A stretch of 64,000 nt of DNA from Ananas comosus. Taxonomy: Eukaryota; Streptophyta; Magnoliopsida; Poales; Bromeliaceae. This document shows positions 55,379 to 64,000 of this stretch, one piece after another. The position numbers were made by a program, and so were the translations under genes. Each line of letters starts with the position of its first letter. Position 1 is the stretch's first letter. The stretch spans positions 9,125,212-9,189,211 of the forward strand of contig NC_033630.1 in assembly GCF_001540865.1 (NCBI RefSeq), given 5' to 3'. The notes under the pieces were generated by a model. The model was given only the letters and a program-made list of their open reading frames with translations, was not told the DNA's origin and made no database searches.

Positions 55379-57747
55379 TGTAAGATATTGAATCCTCATC
55401 ATATTAATCCACTTTTGGTCAAAGGGACCAAAGCGTGGCGAGAAAGATGCTTGGACATAGTCCATGTGACATTCCAACAATGTTGGAAGGGTTAAAGTTG
55501 AACTCCAAGCGAGATTATTAAGTTTAACATTGCTCGGTGCGGAATAGAGTTTGAGCAAAGACCAAACTGCAGTCTGGGCATTGCTTAATCGGTGAAGCAC
55601 CAGGGTAGTACCGGTACCCCGCAGCAACCCGAGAACAGCAGCTCTCGGGTATGGCCTCTGCAAAGCTACTTAACCGGTGACACTGTCCCGCGTACCGGTA
55701 TCCAATGCAGTGAACAGCAGAGTTGGTCTACTGCAAATAAAATAAAATGGGAGGGCTTTTCTGCAATTGTGTGAACATATAAGAGGACCCCACCTCCTCC
55801 TCTCTTGTTCACAGGCTGAGAACACCCCTCTCCACTCCTTCTCTCTCTCTCTCTAAGATATTTCTCTCTCTCTCTTCAAGAAAGAAGGCAAGAGGAGGGA
55901 TTGGAGGAGATTGAAGCTTGAAGGTGGATTTCATCTTCTTCTTCTTCCCTAGCTTGGAGAAAGAGCTTGGTTGAGGTAAGCTTCTTACCCTCTCATGGTA
56001 GATTTCTAGTGTTTGTTTCTTATACTCTAGAAATGGTTTTGGTTGAATCTTTAGGTGCTAAGTAGAAGATTATTGCTTGAATCAAGAACGTATATTGGGT
56101 ATTCTTGCAATAATTATGCTCTAGGGTTTCAAAGAGGGGTTTTGTGAAATTGAGATATAAAGTTGGGATTGATCTCTTATAACCCTAATTGCTAGGTAAT
56201 CCGATGCGCTGGTGAACTCAGTTCGGCGATCCGACGAGTCTGCACGGAGATATTGAAGAAAAGCCTATTTTTGGCTTCGTTTGCCGCAATCGGAAGAAAT
56301 AGGCGGCGAAAAATTACGAAACTTGGAGTCTAGCTTCGTGGCATCACCAGAAAGTGGGGGGTGTCATCCCGTAGCAGTTGAACTTCCTTTTATGTCTAAG
56401 TTATGTTATTGATCATATTTCACATATTGACATTATGCATTATATGGTGAGTAGATGGTTGCATTTCTATTTTCTTGCATGCCTTCTGAGTAGTGTAGCA
56501 TTGTGAGCTTGACACCTGGACTTAGGATGCATGAGGATTAGGTCTTGTGACATAGAATCCTATAATGATTGTGAACTTGAACTTGTGAAGACGAAAACAA
56601 GTGACATATGAATTAGTATAGTAGAGGCACTTATAACATGAACGAGTGGCATGTAAACTAGTATAGTTGAGATACTTACAACTTGATGACATGAACGAGT
56701 GGCATTCAAATCTAGTGTAGGAGAAACACTATGATATGAACCTAGGGATAGTAGATTTCCTGATTATCGAGTTGTGCATTGGAACTAGTGCGGCAGGTGC
56801 ACTAACCCTAGTAGACAGGGTATCCTCGAGTGAGAGGATTGGATCATACTCACATAGTCTGTTTAACCTTGGCGTGGTCGCTCTACCCAAGTAGTGAGCT
56901 CCGGAGTAGTAGTCGCGTTTGGATAACTTGATTACCCAGCAAGCGGTCTCGGGTATGAGTAGCGCAGAGTCTCCTCACCTACGAGATTTGAGATATGAGT
57001 TTGGGCGTAACCTTCGGGTTAGCCGAGATGAGATTGGATAACAGACATAGTATTTGATAGTATATTTCATTGCTATGTAGATATTTCCTTTATATCATAC
57101 AGATTGAGACATAGTATCATGTTAGTAGAGTACATTACTATGTTCATACATTCATTCTGTTTATTGAGGCATAGTACCATGTTGTAGATTTCATTACTAT
57201 GTAGCAGTTCATTTTCATATATCTATCTATCTACTTATGCCTGCTTAGACCTAGTGGGAAGTTCGGCGCAGTCGGCAGCCGAACCTACTGGGAACTATTC
57301 GTAGTTCTTACCCCACTTTGTTGCAGGGTCGAGTTCGAGCGGACCGGGCGAGGACCGCGGTAAGGGCATAGCGTCCTAGTAGCTAGCAGCTTTCCTTTTG
57401 CATTAGAGTACCCTCGTGTACATGTGTAGTAGACGCTGTATATTGGTGAGGATACCTTTTGGAGAGCTACTTTGTATCTTGAGCAGAACTTGTATACATT
57501 TTGGGAGATGAAAATATAAATCAATTATATAAATGGTTGAATGAAATGTAATAGCTAGAACTTTCTCTCTCGCTTGTTTGCTTGTATTAGTACTCGCAAT
57601 GCTTTATGTATGTTGTTTAAGTTTACCTGGCCAACTTATTGTACATGAATGTTGTTGTTTAGCCTTGGGCGGACAGGAGAGGCTCTGTCCGTTCGGCGTC
57701 TGGTCGACGTACCCGAACCAACCAAATTGACGGTCGTGGACGTGACA
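55379..57747 (+). mobile_element. 5' LTR of gypsy J
   Basis: TGTAAGATATTG at 55379 to GACGTGACA at 57747, 2369 bp, followed by a primer-binding site. The palindromes here are GTACCGGTAC-type (55608-55617 perfect, further CCGG sites at 55673-55678 and 55694-55699). ACATATAAGAGG near 55776 is a likely TATA box, about 75 bp downstream. It also carries the CG-rich block (about 56180-56260) and the stem-loop block (57246-57295). It interrupts gypsy I RT. No 3' LTR is in the window. Confidence 0.88.
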
Positions 57748-57972
57748 GATAAAGTGGTATCGGAGCAAGCAAAGAGAGAAGTCTTGGATGGACCTAGGAG
57801 ACCTTAGGACGGTAACCTTAAGGCTATAGGTGCGTGAGTGAGACGTGAACCTATGTCGGTGGCGGAAGTTGATTCGATTGGGTCGAAGTTGTTTGTATGT
57901 CTCTGATGGTTTATAAAGACAGATTCAGGTGGTATTAGTTCTCGACTCAAGGTGGTTGTGTTGGCGGCGACA
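57748..57972 (+). other. Primer-binding site and leader of gypsy J
   Basis: TGGTATCGGAGC at 57755-57766 is one base away from the initiator-Met complement. The leader of about 200 bp runs without a gag start and is cut near 57972, where Tat RNase H coding begins abruptly. The rest of gypsy J is absent. Confidence 0.75.
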
Positions 57973-60119
57973 ACATGACGCTATTTGAGCCGACGTCTTT
58001 TAGATACCAAGAAACGGTATTCGGCGATTGAAAAATTATGTTTGGCTTTATACTATTCATGCACAAAATTGAGATATTATATTTTACCAACCGAAGTATC
58101 GGTAATATGTAAAACCGATCTAGTAAAATACATGTTATCTAAACCAGTGTTACAGGGACGTATCGAAAAATGGATATTAGCATTATCCGACTTTTCCCTT
58201 AATTATGCTCCTGCCAAAGCCGTCAAAGGCCAAGCTATAGCCGATTTTCTGGCTGATCACCCATGTGTAGAGATTGAGGAGCAGAAACAGAATTTCATCG
58301 GCTGTCGACCTTGGGTGCTGTATTTTGACGGTTCAAAAACAGCCGAATCTGCAGGTGCAGGGATAGTAATACAATCCCCTGAAGGTCATGTTTGTCAATT
58401 TGCATTTGAACTAGATTTCGGCTGTTCCAACAACCAGGCCGAATACGAAGCATTGATCATTGGGCTTGAAATTTTACAAGAATTGAGGGCAAAGTCAATC
58501 AAAGTCATCGGTGACTCACAGTTAGTAATCAGGCAAGTCAATGGAGAATACCGATGCGAAAACCCGAATTTACAAAATTATTTAAGGAAGACATTAGAAT
58601 TACTATGTGAGTTCAGAGAAACTGAATTCGAACATTTGAGCAGACAGAAAAATGAAAAGGCAAATGAACTAGCTCAGTCGGCTTCAGGATATAGAGAGAT
58701 AAAGTCAGAGTCAATAGTAATACAGAAGAGGTTGCTACCTTCTGTTCATGTACGAGAACCGATTATAGCTCCCATAGAAGTGAAGGAAGATTGGAGAGAA
58801 TTATTAATCAAATATTTGGAGGATCCTAATACAAGGGTCGACTATAATATTCGGAGAAGAGCTCTCGGCTATTGTTTATTAGATGGTCAACTTTACAAGA
58901 AAACAGCCGAAGAAGTTCTATTAAAGTGTTTAGGGCCTGAAGAAGCTCTGTTGATAATAGGAGAAACACACGAAGGAATATGTGGAACCCATTTAGCCGG
59001 AAAAAAGTTAAGATGGACAATTCGGCATTTAGGATATTATTGGCCAACAATGCATCAAGATTGTATAAAATATGTCAAAGGTTGTCAGGATTGTCAATTT
59101 TATGGCTCAATCCAGAGAGTTTCGGCCTCTGAGATGTATGCAATCATCAAACCATGGCCTTTTCGAGGTTGGGCCACGGATTTAATTAGAGAAATTCAGC
59201 CGAACTCCTTGGCTGGTCACAAATTTTTAATAGTGGCTGTCGATTATTTCACCAAGTGGGTGAGAGCAAAACCTACTCGGTTGGTTACTCAAAAAGAAAT
59301 TATTGATTTTGTTAAATATCATATAATTCATCGCTTTGGGATTCCCGAGACAATTACGACCGATCAAGGGACAATGTTCAGAGGAGGACAATTCGTTCGG
59401 TTCATCGAGTCTCGAAAGATAAAGTTTTTCATTCGTCTCCTTATTATGCCCAAGCGAATGGACAAGTAGAAGCAGCTAATAAAATAGTCATTAATCTTAT
59501 GAAACGACATATCGGAAAGCATCCAAGAAAATAGAATGAAAAACTGTCCGAAGTATTATGGGTATGCTGAACTTCAGTGAAAACGGCAACAGGGATGACA
59601 CCATTCCAATTAGTTTACGGCCATAAGGCCGTAATTCCAGCTGAGATAACAGTTCCTTCTTTGAGGACAAAAAGGCAAAAAGATCTGTCGGCTAATGAAT
59701 ACAGTAATTTAATGAAAGACAAAGCAGAGGAAGTATATGATACTCGGTTGATAGCTCTAGATAATATGCAAGCATACCAAAGCCGAGTGCGTAGCGCATA
59801 CAATAAGAGAGTTCGATCAAAGACATTTGTCGTCGGTGATGTAGTACTTCGGCTGGTTTTTCCAATCGGTCAAAAAGACCGAACGTATGGAAAATTGTCT
59901 CCAAATTGGGAAGGGCCATTTCAAGTCAGCCGAATCACAAAAGGAAATGCATATTACTTGCAGAACAGAGATGGTTTAAAAAATGAAAAATCTGTTAATG
60001 GAAAGTATTTGAGAAAATATTATCCATCTATGTGGGAGAGCATCAAAGTTAGAATACACAAAGGAGAAATTAAATCAAAGTTAGAAAATACAAGCCGAAT
60101 CAAGATAATAAATCCTTGA
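57973..60119 (+). pseudogene. Tat element K: RNase H, second RNase H and integrase
   Basis: The frame opens inside the gypsy RNase H (YLSRRLLDTKKRYSAIEKL, DLVKYMLSKPVLQGRI). It continues with an archaeal-type RNase H (LYFDGSKTAESAGAG, NQAEYEALIIGLEI, VIGDSQLVIRQV, RQKNEKANELAQSA), the mark of the Tat lineage. The integrase HHCC finger (HEGICGTHLAG to CQDCQFYG) and core (WATDLIREIQ, TTDQGTMF, then QANGQVEAANK) follow. A frameshift near 59423 and stops near 59532 and 59571 break it. The C-terminal part resumes with GMTPFQLVYGHKAVIPAE and YGKLSPNWEGPFQV and stops at 60119. RT and gag are missing upstream. Confidence 0.9.
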
Positions 60120-63100
60120 GCTGATTCCATTCGGCTGTAAGATTAGCTTGGGCGGTTTCGGCAGCTTTCCTTCGGCGCTTCAACAAGGGATGCACTTTGT
60201 AAAGCTGAGACAATTCTTCTTGGATTCTTGTCCCTTCAGCTCTTCTGGACTTCAATTGATCCTGTAATTGAAGTCGGCGTTCAGAAGTCTGCGCCAGAGT
60301 AGATTCAGCCGCAGCTAATTCTTCTTTAAGGGTTAGAATGCACTGCCGTAAAGTCGATTCCTGGTTTGCCAGAGATTGATCTTCACGGTTCACTTCAGCA
60401 ATTGGAGCTGCCGCTTCAGGGATATTCCTCTTAAAGTGATCAACGCGATGAAAATGTTGATCTAAAGATAAAAGTTTGGTACCCAAAGATTGTTGCCGAG
60501 CTAAAAAAGAAGAAAGTTGAGATGACAAAGTTTCTACAAAATATTTAATACTAGAAGTAATATCTGCTTGATCGGCCAAATCAAGTAAAAGAGAATATAG
60601 CTGATCAAATTGTTCTGGATTCTGAGCTAAGTTAGGGATACCATTGCTATAGATCTTAAGACACTCATCAAATTTGCTTTGAGTGTCTGATGATACGACA
60701 ATGGTTGAAGAATCATCTCCCTCATTAGAATTGGGGCTCGAAACTAGTAAAGAATGGAGACTAGCAAATAGAGGATCATCAGAAACGGGAGGGGAAGCTC
60801 CCTGGGTCAAATGAGGAGGTACGGTGCTTGTATCTCCAGAACTTCACCTGAGAGGTACGTTTACTTGTTCGTCCCCTGTAGTTGGTAGGGACAGAAAGAG
60901 GTGATGCAGCCTCACTTGGTAATGGCGTCGTGCTCGCTGTTTCAACAGACTTTTTCTTTTTCTCTACCCCTCGTTTCTTCTCAAGATGGGCCTCCCTGCG
61001 AAGTTGTCTTTCCATCTGCGTCTTCAAAGAATGAGCAAAAGGGGCTCGCTCAGGAGAGGACTGTGGTTTAAAAGAAAACGACAAATAAATATTAAATGTT
61101 TTCTTTTACGGACAACTAACTTGCCTTACCCCCGATATCAATCGGTTCGGTCAGAACAGAGCTTTGTTCAGTAGTCGAGGGGGGTACAGTAGTTTCCTCT
61201 AATGGAATATCAGCCGAAGGTATGTCCTTGGTTACTGTTTCTGGAATTGAAGCCGAAGGAATATCCTCGGCTCTGTCTTCGGTAGTGTTAGCCGAAGGGG
61301 TACCTTCGGTTTGTCGAAATTGCCTTTTGGCAATTGATTTACGCCGCTTTGAAGACGGCGGAGGTGTGGATTGTACAGTCTCAATTGGTCTTTTATCTGA
61401 AGCCAGGACCGATGGAGAATCTGGAATTGACTGTAAGATAGAAATGAAATATAGACAAATTAAAAGATATATATATGTATCTCGAAAATCTAAAAGCAAG
61501 GACAAGGAAGAAGAAAGAGGCGAAGTATCGAAAACCTCTTTTGGTTCTTCTTTTGGTATAAGGGGATCAATAGAGACAGGTGCTGCTGTATCTGAAAATA
61601 AAAGAATAAAAATTGAGTTTATAAAGACTAAAAATGGAAGAAGGGTGAATATGAGCAAAGAGATGTACCAAGAGGAAGAATGGTTTGGCTAAATGCTTGT
61701 ACAGTGGACCGATTAAAAATACGACCGGTAAAATGATCCCATGTGACAGTAAAATGAAAACGCAATACCCTGTGTAATTCGGCCTGAAACTCGCTAATTT
61801 TAGAATTGCCGAAGATGATTCCCCATCGCCGAAGTCCTATCAGCATCAGCTATGCTCTTGGTAGGGGGTCGGTTAAAGGCAGTATTAGCAGTAAAGAATT
61901 TGGCCGGAGCAGGGATTGCTTGAGTGAAGCCAAATTGATGCGCTACGAACTGAGGAGAGTAAACTTCAGTGCTAGGCAACAATTTTGAACGCTACTTCAG
62001 GCCAATGTGTAAATCCCTTAGGGCCAGGAATGAGTACCAAACGTCTGCAAATTCACCGGCGCGATAGGAAGCTAGCTCGTTTTGAAGAGACTCATATCTT
62101 GCTAAAAACCAAGATGGGTCGGTAACACGATCCGCAAAAGGGGACCAATGAATAGTGAAATGAGGACGAGATTCATAGAATATTTTAAAATAAATTTGGA
62201 AGTCGGAAGGATGGCCGGATGTCAACGGCGGAGGACAGCCAAGAGCCAGCCCATAAGAATCAAAATGAGCAGCCGAATCTTTATTTAGAGGAGTTCGGCA
62301 CAAGTGGAGGAGATAGATTTGTAAAAACATCTGCAAAAACCAAAAGACACCGCAGCCTGAACTAATGGTTACCCCTTCTCCAGAGGATAGGGCTTTGATG
62401 GAATCGAAGATTTCTCTATAAACAAAAGCGAGAAAATAAGGTCCAAGAGCTAATTTATCGCCGTTAGTCAAACCAACGGCGATAGGAACGAAATCGCAAT
62501 TGATCTTCTGTGAACGAGTACAGAAGAGATTATGACATTACCAGTATAGAAGGAACGTTGTGTGTTCCTTCTTGGTAACAGGAGCAGAAGAGTCTCCTGC
62601 AAATTTACGGAGAAATTTGGAATAAGCCAAATCAGAGAGGTCAAGGTAGGCCTCAAAATCGGATACACCATCAGGGTTGTAGGCCATGGATAGGGTAACA
62701 CCATGAGGCCGTAGACCTACGATAGCGGCTACATCCAAGAGAGTTGGGGTAAGAGGTCCTGCTTTAAAAAGAAAAATATTGGAAACAGGAGACCAGAAAC
62801 AGAGAGCGGAAGCTAAAAGGAGAGAATCGGCTATAGGAGGCTTCCGAGATAACTGAATAGCTTCGTAGACTCCAATTTCTTTCCAGAAATCATCATAAGT
62901 AGCTTCCACGCGATCCAACCAGGCCAAGTAAGCGTCTGAAACACTGGGCCAGGTTCGAAGACTTCTTCCTGTCGAAGCCGAAGGATACCAGGAATGAAGA
63001 TGGACAGATTTGGCCATCAATGGAAGACCTTCGTCAGAAAAAAGGAAGTCATCAACAGGCGGTTCTTCAGTGAAAGAGGGACCCAAGATAAATCTAGAAG

Positions 63101-63176
63101 GATCCATATCGAGATTCGGCTTGAGCAAGGTATAATCCAATGAAGGACGAGTAGGCAATGGCGGAAGAGGCGCCAT
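60100..63176 (-). pseudogene. Antisense plant-mobile-domain gene of Tat element K
   Basis: Starts MAPLPPLPTRPSLDY at 63176. PMD parts run in order: PSVSDAYLAWLDRVEATYDD, LLDVAAIVGLRPHGVTLS, EHTTFLLYW, NGDKLALGPYFLAFVYRE, GVFWFLQMFLQIYLLHLC. Then come STEVYSPQFVAHQFGF, a Ser/Pro-rich region with a basic patch (PPPSSKRRKSIAKRQFR), and a C-terminal coiled coil (LKEELAAAESTLAQTSERR) ending at 60100. Acceptor-like sites (TTTTATTTTCAG near 61593, TCTATCTTACAG near 61431) suggest introns. Lesions: TAA after LLYW (Leu in the family), TAG after HIGLK (Ser in copy H), and a frameshift near 60830. It overlaps the sense pol by 20 bp, tail to tail. Confidence 0.78.
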
Positions 63177-63630
63177 TCTTTGAAACAAAGGAAGATGGAG
63201 AAGACGAAAAAGAGATAAAAGAGATAGAAGAGACAAAAAGAATGAGAAGCTTGGGAAAGAAGAAAAGGCCGTCGTATCGAACTGTCGCATCGAAGCGAGT
63301 TCCGAGGTCTGCTATAATGATGAATAGACAGCGGCAATTAAGATGACCTAATTAATGCCGCATGTAAGACAAAATTAGAGAATATGATCGGGGCCGTAAA
63401 GAAGAGAGTAAGTGGCCAAGATTAAACCGTAAAGAAGATTATATCAAATACTCGTACAGGGAATTTGAATTTGATGGGACCGAGGGCTACACCTCGGATC
63501 GCACTGGAGTTTGGCAACAGAAAATTGGATGGTTGAGATGAAACCATACCAAAGGTTCACAAAAAGTAAAACGTTCATTGAGAGACGCAAGCTACCGAAG
63601 CATCGCTTCGAAAGCTGTCGAGGGGGCACT
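63177..63630. other. Region between antisense gene and Tat 3' LTR
   Basis: Collinear with 46477-46992. Purine-rich on the plus strand next to the antisense start, with no conserved reading frame. It ends in a polypurine tract TCGAGGGGGCAC just before the LTR. Confidence 0.55.
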
Positions 63631-64000
63631 TATTGAGTCGAAATCTGAAGCGGACTGTTGGCACGCCGGGCCTAGACAGGAGTCACAATCTTGATGTAAG
63701 TCGGGAGTATGAAAAAAAATATGAACCACCACGCCAGCAGGGAGTTATAACAACTGCGTGCAGTTATGGGCAGTTTTGATCGGCTAAAGTGGGTCCGGAA
63801 TACTAGGAAATAGTGGCTGATCGTACAATAACTGTATCAGGGGCGATAGGATAAATAGGTCGATGATGCCCTGAAAACAAGTCTTTTCCCTGCGAAACCA
63901 AAGACCACCATTATTTTCCTGCATCATTCTTTCCTGTATTTACCGCTTTTCATAGGAGTAGTTCCTGTAACTTAGCATCCTGGAGTCTGTCTGCCCTTTG
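63631..64000 (+). mobile_element. Start of the 3' LTR of Tat element K
   Basis: Begins TATTGAGTCG (TGTTGAGCCG in copy H) after a polypurine tract. GGATAAATAGG near 63848-63858 is the TATA-like site. It runs to the window edge, collinear with 46993-47362. Confidence 0.65.

Noticed and set aside
1..64000. Host protein-coding gene or pararetrovirus insertion
   Set aside because: All recognisable domains belong to copia or gypsy elements or to PMD/transposon-type ORFs inside them. No movement protein, coat protein or non-TE enzyme was found.

Overview
The window reads as repeat-rich nuclear DNA of a flowering plant. It is almost wholly nested LTR retrotransposons. The evidence is SIRE-type Ty1/copia elements with an extra ORF after pol, Tekay-type Ty3/gypsy chromoviruses, and Tat-type gypsy elements with a second RNase H and an antisense gene. 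Primer-binding sites match plant initiator-Met tRNA. I see no host gene, rRNA, tRNA or CRISPR, and the species cannot be fixed from the sequence. Four single N characters (12106, 23031, 34091, 46093) mark assembly joins, and each coincides with a structural oddity.

Layout, left to right. 1-440: plus-strand gypsy RNase H fragment (A). 441-5404: minus-strand gypsy B (LTR fragment, polypurine tract, integrase, RNase H/RT, protease/gag), decayed. 5405-20225: composite SIRE-type copia C, minus strand, apparently two half-elements joined at the N at 12106. 20226-27098: gypsy D (gag/protease, primer-binding site, 5' LTR split by a solo LTR). 27099-39593: gypsy E (3' LTR split by copia F at 27381-34307; integrase split by a solo LTR at 36112-38757). 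39594-43160: unclassified stretch, then gag and 5' LTR of gypsy G. About 43271-47719: Tat fragment H, carrying an antisense plant-mobile-domain gene and a solo copia LTR. 47720-55378: gypsy I pol, split by two solo LTRs. 55379-57972: plus-strand gypsy J 5' LTR and leader. 57973-64000: Tat element K, sense pol converging on an antisense plant-mobile-domain gene, then the start of its 3' LTR.

The elements act only in their own replication. Gag packages RNA, protease processes the polyprotein, RT/RNase H copies from the tRNA and polypurine primers, and integrase inserts the product. Most coding regions carry nonsense or frameshift lesions. The copia RT/RNase H reading frames and one env-position ORF remain open.

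The strongest unexplained signal is a family of short CCGG-centred palindromes, usually in pairs about 20 bp apart. They occur in every well-covered copia and Tekay LTR here, typically 55-90 bp upstream of a TATA-like box where one is visible. They also lie directly upstream of a TATA box before the copia env-position ORF. The flanking bases are consistent within an element but differ between elements (GGGACCGGTCCC, TGTACCGGTACA, GGGTCCGGACCC, GTACCGGTAC). This looks like a shared cis-regulatory module across two retrotransposon superfamilies.
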